Positions 55,746-64,000 of a stretch of 64,000 nt of DNA are shown piece after piece; the stretch's first letter is position 1; every line of letters starts with the position of its first letter. A program made the translations under genes and the position numbers. Below the pieces are notes generated by a model. The model was given only the letters and a program-made list of their open reading frames with translations. It searched no databases and had not been told where the DNA came from. The stretch covers positions 2,294,001 to 2,358,000 of the forward strand of contig JAWWNJ010000006.1 of the NCBI GenBank assembly GCA_037176885.1, in the 5' to 3' direction. The stretch is from Favolaschia claudopus (taxonomy: Eukaryota; Basidiomycota; Agaricomycetes; Agaricales; Mycenaceae).

Positions 55746-57476
55746 CTATAAAAGTTTCCGAATCCACCCAGCTGGCGAATGGAAGATATGCCCCCGTTCT
55801 CTCTTCAGATAGACTAAATACACCAGGGCTCCGGAGGAGACGCTCAGGAATGAGACCAAACCTGCCCACCGAAACTGTCGCGGACGTGCAAAAATCATTG
55901 TCAGCACGTACCTGATGCCGCGGTGAGTGGAATGCGAAATGCAGAATTGTAAACACAGACTTGAGAAGATCGGCCACATTCTGCATAGTGAACTGTAAAC
56001 CGGTGATCGTATTTCTGCGCGCATTGCTCGCAAGCGCATCCTGCAACTGTTTTGTTTGGATAATATCGAACGACCACAGGCCGATGCGCGAGAGTGCCAT
56101 GCCTATAATCATTGTCAACACAAAAGTGAAAAATAAATGAAGGGAATAAGTACCACCAAACAGCATGACAGAACCAATGGCGGTCTGCGGCCCGAAGAGA
56201 TAGAAAGAGGCCAAGACTGGACATAGGCAGACGACCATCGACCTTGACCGGGATGAGAACGGGACAAATGGTAGCTAGCAGTGAACACCTACCAGATACT
56301 CCAGCTTCCAGCGCGAGCAGAGCCGAGCTTACTCTCAAGCGGTACAGTGATGACTGTACCAACGAGACCGGTGACAACGCACAGACCGCGCATCTCAGCA
56401 ATAAAGTCGTCACGGAAGTTGAGTGTTTTGAGGTAGCCAAGCATTGTGCCCTCAAATCTAAAGCAATGGTTCAGGCAAAGAAAAAGGGGAGTTGACTAAC
56501 GTACGATAAGACAGTGAGATATAGAAGAGAGATGGAAAGGGACGAGAGGAATACGGGCAGTCGTACAAACTCTCGCCAGTCACCGAGACCAAGGGTCTGT
56601 CCCCAGCTGGAGGAAGATGGCAGCGACGGTGGAGAGTGGTGTCTTTCTGTCTCCCTGCGCAGTTGTTCTGCTGCAAGGGCTGGAAACCGTTCGTACACGA
56701 CCTGAATCCAATATAGCTCAAACACCATTGTAAGTGTCGAGATTACGACGAGGACAGCTATGGAGACAGTTGGGTTGTCACCGTCGTATTTGACTGTGAG
56801 AAATGAGACAAATAGAGGCGCCAGTAGCTTGCAAAAGAGATTTATCTGGCGCAGATAGGTGTTAGTTTTGGCCAGCTCGAGCGAAGATCCGGCGGAGATG
56901 CATGCAGTCCAGTCTCTTTCAACCGCGATGGAGATGACGGTGTTAGAAAGCTGGAGGACGGAGCCAGCAAGGACGAGGAGAGAGTATATACACAGCGACG
57001 ATGAAGAGAAGCGAGAAGACGTCGAGAATAGCGCGGCCACACATGCGTAGGCCGTTAGAGCAGAAAGCTTTTGAACGCATATCGACCACCGCACAACGGA
57101 TAGTTTGGGCATTCTGTCTACCACCGATCCAGCCCAGCTGGAGAACAGAATCCCTGTCACTGCGGAATTTTTGGTTGCATTAATGAGGAACTTGAGGTGC
57201 AGGGGGTCGTACAAGTCATAGCAAAGCCAGATATCGAGGAAGGCAAGAGCGTGTCTTTGTAGTAGACAATGAGATACAGGTAAAGAGCAAATTCAGCTGT
57301 TCGATCCCCCCATGCACTGGAAACCCTGACATCAGTCAAGGCGTACGATATAAATCCGAGCTTGCGGACCTTGAAAAGTGCTGTATCAAGATGTATCTGA
57401 CGCCAGTTTTATCCAGCGGGCTTTCATGTTGGTTCTGAGCTAGTAAAGGAGTAGCCTCGGCTGGTATAGGTTCCAT
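55746..57476 (-). CDS. Ferroportin-like iron exporter (SLC40 family)
   Basis: Multi-pass transporter related to ferroportin, which exports Fe(II). The start at 57476 gives MEPIPAEATPLLAQNQHESP. After introns the core reads VSSAWGDRTAEFALYLYLIV (family WGDRxWxFA motif), ILFSSWAGSVVDRMPKLSVV, CIYSLLVLAGSVLQLSNTVI, SIAVERDW, NTYLRQINLFCKLLAPLFVS, the block FEGTMLGYLKTLNFRDDFI, VPLESKLGSARAGSW, LSRIGLWSFDIIQTKQLQ, and NTITGLQFTMQNVADLLKSV. It ends AGWIRKLL. About eight introns. The order matches ferroportin across its length. In fungi the location (plasma membrane or vacuole) is not settled by sequence. Confidence 0.88.
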
Positions 57477-57998
57477 CTGAACTCGTATTTAAATTTGCGA
57501 CTGCTAGTACCGAGCTTGAGCATGCCGAAAGTAGGAGTTGCACCATCCAATTGACGAACCCGAGGTGTTCAAGGGATGCTCTAACCTACCAAAAGCACGA
57601 GAGAAGACCAACGAGGACAAACTGGCGAAGTGGGAGCACAAGTCAAGTAGAAACCCAGGTGAGGTGATTGTCCACAAACATTATGGCGTGGGAAGATGGT
57701 CTTGCGCATAATTTGCGAAAGTGAATGGTACAGGTGGATTGTAACAATTCTATTTCTGCCTACGCAAGGATCGTATGGATATGTACCCGAATGGAAAGAC
57801 AAGATAAATCGATCCCCCCTTCCCCGTGCAGCGACGAAGTTTGAATTCCATGTGTCAGACTGCTTGATTCCAAGGTGCAACGTTTAACCAGAGCATGGCC
57901 GAGTATAACACGACGAAAGTCAGGAATATTTGATACCAGATTGGCAGTTCGGTGGGCCGAAAAAACGCGGTTCGAGGTTCAGAGAAAGTCAGTTTTTG
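57477..57998. other. Intergenic region between ferroportin and ATL genes
   Basis: 522 bp. A minus-strand frame at 57581-57880 has no motif and no ATG support. Nothing else seen. Confidence 0.4.
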
Positions 57999-58508
57999 TT
58001 AGACTGTTCCGGGCGCGGGGAACCATCCGCAGACACTGAGATCCACCTTCCTCTCTCCAGCACCTGTCACAGTTACTTCAACACCCTCAGCTTCAAGGGC
58101 TTCACCTTGGCGCCGCGCACCGTCTGTACCAGGACCCCTGGATGAAATGGCGCCAGATGAAGACACAACACGATGCCACGGAACGGGTGGAGTGGTACCG
58201 GGCGTCAGAAACTTAAGCGCTACATGCGAAAATGCATTGCATAAAATAGATTGAACCACATTAAACGCGTCATACTTACCTTGCCCGACGTGTCGCGAGT
58301 GGTTGGGCATGCCAATCAGCTTGGCTATATGGCCTTTGACGCGCGAGCATGAGTGGCGCGTCTGCAGCGGATATAAATGACCGCACCATAGCTGGTAACT
58401 TTCTGTGCGGGAATCAGGCGCACAGTGTTGTAGACCTTTGATTGTCGGCCAAGGAGACACGAACCACTCATAGAAACTTACAGCTGCGTGAAATTCGGCG
58501 CTATCCAT
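57999..58508 (-). CDS. atl1: Alkyltransferase-like protein (Atl1 type), Trp in place of the active Cys
   Basis: A DNA-binding relative of O6-alkylguanine-DNA alkyltransferase that flags O6-alkylguanine for nucleotide excision repair instead of removing the alkyl group. Introns removed at about 58434-58478 and 58334-58385 give MDSAEFHAA joined to VYNTVRLIPAQKVTSYG and HIAKLIGMPNHSRHVGQ, the winged-helix core. A further intron leads to ALKFLTPGTTPPVPWHRVVS. The MGMT active motif PCHRV is PWHRV here, as in S. pombe Atl1. It ends VCGWFPAPGTV. It is divergent from the TLS1-like gene with 159 bp between starts. Confidence 0.92.
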   Translation of the reverse strand: MDSAEFHAAVSFYEWFVSPWPTIKGLQHCAPDSRTESYQLWCGHLYPLQTRHSCSRVKGHIAKLIGMPNHSRHVGQGKYDAFNVVQSILCNAFSHVALKFLTPGTTPPVPWHRVVSSSGAISSRGPGTDGARRQGEALEAEGVEVTVTGAGERKVDLSVCGWFPAPGTV

Positions 58509-58667
58509 GGATATGGTGAATTCAAAGGAGATGGTAGCTTTCAAAACAGTTCAACGCCGAGCTCAAGTCCGAAAATCAAAGTAAAAAGTGGTGAATTCAG
58601 TGGCAGACGTTGTGGTAGACGGCAAGGAGCAAACGCGATGTGACCTTATGTGACCGAGTGTGACACA

Positions 58668-59853
58668 ATGATCAGGAAACGAACCAGACCACAACCCCGA
58701 GTCCGCGAAAAATCTCCAGAAAATGAAGGAACGGATAATCAGCATGAAGAGGAACAAGAGGGACCCGAGTGCGCCGAACCTCGTATTTCTGTGAATCACA
58801 ACTCATTTCAACTTTGCCAGCTTGGATTTAAATGATCTCATTGAGTTGCGGAAGCTTCGTAAAGCGCGACAGGGCATCGACGCGGCGAAACTGAGCAAAG
58901 GAGACGAACGGAGGAAGAAGCGTTCTAGGGAGGAAGAGGAAGAGGCGAAGGGTGGGTTAAAGAAGGGGGCAACTCCTGATGCTGACGAGTAATTCTCTGT
59001 TTCAGTGGGCTGTCTGCAAGGGTTTACTCTTTTGTAGGGAAGACGAGGAGCGCGACGCCAAGGCCCGACGGGTTGTAAGGAACAACAATTTCACACAGCA
59101 GACCAATGCCTTGGATGTGGACAAGCATATGTTCGTATAACTGTTCTGCACACATCGCTTCAACACTGAATTGTACACTCAATTCAGGATGGCGTATATC
59201 GAGGAGAACCTCAAGGTTCGCGGGAAACCGCGCGACGAGGACGACAAGAACAAAGGTCCAGTGGATCCGCAGGAGGCACTTTACAAAATTGCGGATAGGT
59301 GGAAGGTCGAAAAACAGAAGCCGACTCCGGACGACGGCAGCGTCACAAACAGCATGACTATGCTTACCGCTATACCTGAAGTGGACCTCGGCATGGAGCA
59401 AGTATTATTTCGTTGCTTTCGTCGAATTTTGTTAATACAGTTTCAACCAGTACTCGGCTCAAGAATATCGAAGAGACGGAGAAAGCCAAGCGTGTGGTCG
59501 CTGAAGGTCGTCAGGATCAGTCCACGAAGATCAATAGAGACGAAGAACATCTTGTTGCGACACGATGTAAGCCCTCAATCGTTCACATATACCCTCAGTT
59601 CACTGTTGGCTTACCCTTCGCGAAGTCTACCGTCCCAACTTGAAAAGCAAGTCCGACGCCGATATACTGAGAGACGCGAAACTCGAAGCGATGGGGATGC
59701 CCGTGTCGGATGATCAGCCTCGTCGAACGAACGAGGGCGGCGCGCAAATGGCGACGGATGAGCTGGTTCGTGCCCTTTTACTCTTCCATTCCATGAATGT
59801 GCTCATTCACCGAATAGGTCATGGAGCGGTTCAAGAAACGGATGCGGAAGTAA
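58668..59853 (+). CDS. TLS1: TLS1/C9orf78 (HCA59) family splicing-associated protein
   Basis: Nuclear protein of the Hep59/C9orf78 family; S. pombe Tls1 promotes splicing of shelterin-related transcripts. The start MIRKRTRPQPRVREKSPENE is at ATG 58668. Exons continue with DLIELRKLRKARQGIDAAKL, an acidic-basic coil, then MAYIEENLKVRGKPRDEDDK, DPQEALYKIADRWKVEKQ, TNSMTMLTAIPEVDLGM and RLKNIEETEKAKR, the family core. It ends with a short last exon, VMERFKKRMRK, just past an intron near 59766-59817. Splice phase fits at each junction. It appears intact. Confidence 0.9.
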
Positions 59854-60001
59854 TTCGCGTCACGGAGTGTAGAATCGTATGTAGCTTGTACATGTATCAT
59901 TATCTGTATTCGCAGCCCCTTGGTTCTATATGCATCCATCCTGCGCACTCCATTCTGCAAGCACCTTGGAATATGTTACTGTCAAAAAGGAATATCCATG
60001 T

Positions 60002-61423
60002 TTACAAATAATTTCGAGACTCAGTCCCGAAGTAGACGTTCATGCCTGTCTCAGACAACCGGCGAAGGTGTCCAACCGTTGAGTCCACGATTTTAGATCC
60101 ATCGCGACCGCTGTAGACTTCCTGCTGCAGAAAGGCATCCGACTTCCAGATAAACTTGAGGTCTTGAAGTTCATGCGGCGGGAACGCACACGCATGTGCG
60201 AAATCCAACAAATGGTACGGAGATTGCGCAGAGGACTGGTGAGGATACCTGAACGTCAGGGACTGCAGGTTGGAAAGCATCCCGAAAAGGGACAGATCCA
60301 GGAAGTCTTCCATCAACTGTTCACTAGCTCGATGAATTTCAACCTCTGCGAGAGTGCGGGCCACAAGAGGTATGAAACCATGCCAGCGGTAGAGACACGT
60401 GTCATCTCCTCGCAGGCGTATCGACATCAACGGAGGGGAAGACCGTTCAAAGAACGACTCGAGCGAGCTGTAGGTGTTGTAGACAGCTGTGGAGATATCC
60501 AGGAACTGCAGAGCCGGTAAGGTCAAGTATTGCAGGAGATCGATTGGACCGTGAACACCGTCCCATTCGAACACGAAGGTCAACGATCTTAGACAATGGT
60601 GCTCTTTTATGGCAAAAGCATCTACAGCAGGATTGGGCTTGAATCTACACCGAAGCTCCGCGAGATTGGGTGCCAGAACGAAGAGCTCCAAGTCGCTCAG
60701 AACACCGTCATACTTTGTTAACTGCGCCCAAGGCAACGTGTAAGACATTGACACGTCGATTCGCAGAACCACGGCGCAAAGAAGAGGCGCATCGTGAAAG
60801 AGTTGGATAGGTTGAGGATTACTGTCAGCGCCCGGTTCATGAGATAAAATTGCCTTCTCAAGCACCGGCCATTTCGCCAAGTGGAGCCTTAGCAAACGAA
60901 TATCGCAGCTGCTAATGAACAGCTCGAGAGAGCCGATGTGATGCGACCAGCGATCGAGAGTGCATCGGAGATGGCTGGACTCAATGGACGCCTCCAGTAT
61001 ATGGGAGGTGAGCTTGAGCGACAGAGGGAAGTTTTTGGCGCGGGACAACCACGATTCAATGGAGCTGTAAAATGACCGGGGTTGCTGGTCCACGATGGTC
61101 TTATCGAACACAATTTCCAGCGCAGCCCAAAGGTCGGGAGTGGTAAGAGCGATGTCTCTCCAAGCACGACACACAGCGGAAAGGACAAGAGGCGCCAAAC
61201 GATTGGAATCGGAGGGTATGACGGATGAATCAGAAATCTGGTGACACCAAAGGAAGATGTCTGTGATAATTTCGACAGGGAGGGTTAATACGTCGAACGT
61301 CGCCGTGTTTCGAAGCTCGAGCAAGAGGTTGGATCGATTTTGCTCGAGTTCGAGTAGGATGCGACGCTGTTGAACAATCCGTGCGTCGAGGTCGGCCAAA
61401 AGCTTCCTAAGACCAGAAGTCAT
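60002..61423 (-). CDS. F-box-like protein with N-terminal coiled coil
   Basis: Single exon of 473 residues. The ATG at 61423 gives MTSGLRKLLADLDARIVQQR, a coiled-coil helix close to that of the 31797 gene. DVLTLPVEIITDIFLWCH and VCRAWRDIALTTPDLW form the F-box-like core. IGSLELFISSCDIRLL and TLPWAQLTKYDGVL continue, and the end TGMNVYFGTESRNYL carries the family signature. It is in tandem with the F-box gene at 61584, 160 bp away. Confidence 0.75.
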   Translation of the reverse strand: MTSGLRKLLADLDARIVQQRRILLELEQNRSNLLLELRNTATFDVLTLPVEIITDIFLWCHQISDSSVIPSDSNRLAPLVLSAVCRAWRDIALTTPDLWAALEIVFDKTIVDQQPRSFYSSIESWLSRAKNFPLSLKLTSHILEASIESSHLRCTLDRWSHHIGSLELFISSCDIRLLRLHLAKWPVLEKAILSHEPGADSNPQPIQLFHDAPLLCAVVLRIDVSMSYTLPWAQLTKYDGVLSDLELFVLAPNLAELRCRFKPNPAVDAFAIKEHHCLRSLTFVFEWDGVHGPIDLLQYLTLPALQFLDISTAVYNTYSSLESFFERSSPPLMSIRLRGDDTCLYRWHGFIPLVARTLAEVEIHRASEQLMEDFLDLSLFGMLSNLQSLTFRYPHQSSAQSPYHLLDFAHACAFPPHELQDLKFIWKSDAFLQQEVYSGRDGSKIVDSTVGHLRRLSETGMNVYFGTESRNYL

Positions 61424-61583
61424 CGCTGCGAATGGAGAGAAGGAGGGGCGGCGGATTCCTTTCAAGATTCAAGAAGATGGAAGTAACTGCCAAGGTCAAC
61501 TGTGAGAGGGTTGGAATACACAACGACAAACAACCGTATCGCAGCTCAATTAGGAAGGAGGGGTTTTTTTTCGACAAAATAAC

Positions 61584-63014
61584 CTATACAAATGATACCG
61601 ATTCTGTACCAATGTAAATGTCCATCCCTGATGCCTTCAAGGCTCTGAATAAAACGAGATCGGCGGAGCTGAACATAGTCTCCGAACAGTCGTTGTCACT
61701 GGATGTGACGCGAAAGGACTCGAATAGAGCACACCCTGGCAGGACGAGATGCCTTCGCGCTGCAATCGCCGGGCCTGAGAGCCGAGCGATCTCGAGGATA
61801 CTGGTTGAAAAAGGTGGTTGGGGGCAACCCGTCGGAAAAGACAAGTGCTGCAAATGGCGTAGAAAATCCGCCTGCGTGGCCAAGGATTCCGAAAATTTGG
61901 CGACGAGCTTCTTCGATGGATCCCAAATCTCGATGTGAGTGAGGCCCGAAGCTGTAAATGGGGATCGAAGCGAGAGATGCGCAGGCCAGAGTCCGGGTGG
62001 GCGCATGGATAGCTTCTGTAATGGGGGCGCAGAGCGAGAGAAGAAATCGTGGAACATGAGGTTGTCAATAGCCACACATCGAAACTCGAGAATCTGCAGC
62101 GAAGGAAGGGTGATGGAGCTCATCAGATTGCCCCAAGTCACGGAGGACAAGTCATCTGGAGTAGAGTCAAACAAAGTAAAGTGTCGCATATTCGGGTGAG
62201 TTGAAATCTCATAGGTGCCGATCCCGAAGTGGGTCGACAACCGCAGGGGTGCGAGCGCGCATACAGTCAGATTGGGCATCTGACGCAGCGCATATAGGCA
62301 CTGCTCTGCGGTAAACAGCTCTCCCGTGAATTTTGTGAGCTGTGCCCAGGAAAACGTCAAGAAGACAGGGGGAATGCCATTCAGCATGAATTCACGGAGT
62401 AGGGGCATACCAACTCCAGACAGGTAAACAGAGAATTCTTCGTCGGGGACATCTGTGGTGAGGAAGAGCAGAGAGAGGTTCTGCAATGACGAGAGATCCC
62501 CCTTGATGAATTGGTGCATGCCGCTAAAATTTTTGGTATTTGGACTGTAGATCTCGAGCGCACGGATTCGTGGAGAATGGCGCCCGAGTACTTCCAACGT
62601 AGGTAGGATATCGACGTTCATTTCCAATGTGCGAATCCGGATCGAAAGAGTAGACCCTCGAGAACGCTCCGTCCATGTTTCTGCGACTTGTGGCAGACAA
62701 GGCAGGGCGGCAATTGTTCCTTCGACATGGAATGTGGTCCAAAGCGCAGGTATATGAATGGAAATCTCTCTCCATCGACTGCAGACGTGCGTTAAAAGAA
62801 ATGGAGGTTGTTGAAAACTAATATATGTCGATTCGCCGTCGTCTGCAAGACAGTACAGGAAAATGTCCACCATGATTTCTGTGGGGAGGTTCGAGATTGG
62901 ACAACTCGAGTCGGAGGTACTCTCATTGAGGTCATTGGAATCTGCGATGGGCTGAGCCTCAGACATGCGAAACGCCTGCTTGCCGCTCGAGTAAATGGCG
63001 CGTAAGATGAACAT
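61584..63014 (-). CDS. F-box-like protein without N-terminal coiled coil
   Basis: Single exon, 476 residues, ATG at 63014 (MFILRAIYSSGKQAF); a second in-frame Met starts MSEAQPIADSNDLNES. The core is ISNLPTEIMVDIFLYCLADD and VCSRWREISIHIPALW. The LRR-like part has FLTFSWAQLTKFTGEL. The end LKASGMDIYIGTESVSFV contains the signature and the LKASG segment, after which the 46899 gene stops. It belongs to the same subgroup as 9156 and 46899 rather than 31797 and 60002. Confidence 0.75.
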   Translation of the reverse strand: MFILRAIYSSGKQAFRMSEAQPIADSNDLNESTSDSSCPISNLPTEIMVDIFLYCLADDGESTYISFQQPPFLLTHVCSRWREISIHIPALWTTFHVEGTIAALPCLPQVAETWTERSRGSTLSIRIRTLEMNVDILPTLEVLGRHSPRIRALEIYSPNTKNFSGMHQFIKGDLSSLQNLSLLFLTTDVPDEEFSVYLSGVGMPLLREFMLNGIPPVFLTFSWAQLTKFTGELFTAEQCLYALRQMPNLTVCALAPLRLSTHFGIGTYEISTHPNMRHFTLFDSTPDDLSSVTWGNLMSSITLPSLQILEFRCVAIDNLMFHDFFSRSAPPLQKLSMRPPGLWPAHLSLRSPFTASGLTHIEIWDPSKKLVAKFSESLATQADFLRHLQHLSFPTGCPQPPFSTSILEIARLSGPAIAARRHLVLPGCALFESFRVTSSDNDCSETMFSSADLVLFRALKASGMDIYIGTESVSFV

Positions 63015-63151
63015 GGCGGCGGCAGAGGAAGAGAGGAAGCCTTGATCTTCACGCGGTCACGTTCTTTCGCTTCTCCACCTCGCCTTCAGCCCAAATTAAT
63101 TCGACACACATATAGAGTACATTGCATCGTGAAATATATTGTTTTGATACA

Positions 63152-64000
63152 TCAATTATCCGCTGGGGACCAGGAAGGTCGGCCCCAGTATCGAGGGCCA
63201 ATTCTAATGAGTACAACGATGCCAATGGCTACTTTTGCGATGTCGAACACCAAATACGCTTTCCGCGATCCCAGAAGGAAAGCTGCGGCTGCTAGGCACG
63301 CGAACGACCATCGAACAGGGAATATTCGTTCAAAACTGCCAATAAAAACCCGCGTCAGCACTAGATGTGTGAAAACTCGGCTGATGAGTTGCGTACCTTT
63401 GTTTCTCAAAAAGGGGACCGTTCGTCCACGACGAAAAATCGACGAGGATAAGGAATGGCGCCACGTTCAGGAAGAAATGGTCGCCGTCGAATGGGGTTGT
63501 CAGGCCGGCGATGGCGAGCGTTCGCACCCAGACGACAAGCACAGGCGCAGCGAGCGGAAGGAGCCATGTCATCAGCAACAGCAAATGCATGTTGTGATTA
63601 TGGTTATTCGCTACGTGTGGTGGAGGTCGTGAAGGCCGCCGCGGTTCCTCCGCCATCGCCTCGCCTTCTCGTCGTAGTAGAGGTACGGCCACCGTATCGG
63701 GAATTGATGCGAGGTGCGCCATGTGCACTCGAGAGGCGGCGCAGTTGTACAGATGTATCACCCAGCATCCGAGGAACGCCACTTGCCATGGCACGAAGAG
63801 GAAAATGAGGAGAAATATCAAGCACATCGATATGACTGTGCTTCGATGTACACTTGTTTCCTCTCGGCGCCTAGTCGAAAGATGAGGGCTAATTGGTGAC
63901 AAAACAGGACAACATAACATACCTTCTGGATGCACCCATCCTGAGGAAGCCGAGCGGGAACATGAGTGCTCGTAGCATCCACCAACTTACGACTACGAAG
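63152..64000 (-). CDS. BST1: GPI inositol deacylase C-terminal part (BST1/PGAP1 family), partial
   Basis: ER membrane lipase that removes the inositol acyl chain from GPI anchors. Only the C-terminal multi-helix region is in the window; the 5' part lies beyond 64000. Visible helices are ISMCLIFLLIFLFVPWQVAF, LLLLMTWLLPLAAPVLVVWV and FFLNVAPFLILVDFSS. The block RTLAIAGLTTPFDGDHF between helices is a family hallmark. An intron at about 63340-63400 joins LFEK to FERIFPVRWSFACLAAAA, and the frame ends GRPSWSPADN. The lipase motif GHSMGG cannot be checked. Confidence 0.8.

Noticed and set aside
1..64000. tRNA, rRNA or other structural RNA genes
   Set aside because: I looked for A/B-box-like and cloverleaf patterns by eye and found none convincing. 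A covariance-model scan would be needed to exclude them.

Overview
The window looks like nuclear DNA of an Agaricomycete (mushroom-forming basidiomycete). The reasons are many short introns (about 45-70 bp, GT..AG), dense gene packing on both strands, an expanded F-box-like family, a WSC-domain pair, S53 and S28 secreted peptidases, and a multi-intron transposase-like gene carrying Ulp1-type protease modules. The species cannot be named from the sequence alone. Intron-exon structures were assembled by eye from splice signals and protein continuity, so outer limits are better supported than internal junctions.

Layout. 1-6000 (+): 5'-truncated Mutator-like (MULE) transposase gene with a SWIM-like zinc motif and two consecutive C48-like (Ulp1-type) modules. 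6026-7445 (-): F-box gene. 7450-9060: non-coding block with a 486-bp direct duplication that contains a striking 22-bp-periodic array. 9156-10577 (+): F-box gene. 10635-23341: housekeeping block with ADE1, a Nop13-like RRM protein, TPA1 prolyl dihydroxylase, a B-box/DUF2009 protein, eIF3m and NDUFAF5. 23759-31165: secreted sedolisin (S53), epoxide hydrolase and secreted S28 peptidase. 31797-33212: F-box gene. 33942-37605: large seven-helix membrane protein. 37986-41764: tandem pair of secreted double-WSC proteins. 42345-45706: divergent THOC3-like WD40 protein and dynein light intermediate chain. 46899-48374: F-box gene, followed by an internally deleted F-box relic. 49008-54044: a segmental duplication holding an orphan Cys-rich gene (decayed in the second copy) and two paralogous ISG12/IFI6-like membrane proteins. 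54459-59853: TIP41, ferroportin, Atl1-type alkyltransferase-like protein and a TLS1/C9orf78 homologue. 60002-63014: two tandem F-box genes. 63152-64000: 3' part of a BST1-type GPI inositol deacylase that runs off the right edge.

Two compartments alternate. One holds conserved single-copy genes, often in divergent pairs sharing 70-160 bp promoters (ADE1/NOP13, eIF3m/NDUFAF5, THOC3/DLIC, ATL/TLS1). The other holds fast-evolving accessory stretches: F-box genes, WSC pair, ISG12-like pair, MULE-like gene and the repeat block. The accessory stretches show recent tandem duplication and decay.

The most unusual items are the 22-bp-phased array, the tandem C48 modules (one with a His-Asn-Gln-Cys set), the ISG12-like duplicated pair, and the seven-helix protein with a GPCR-like layout.
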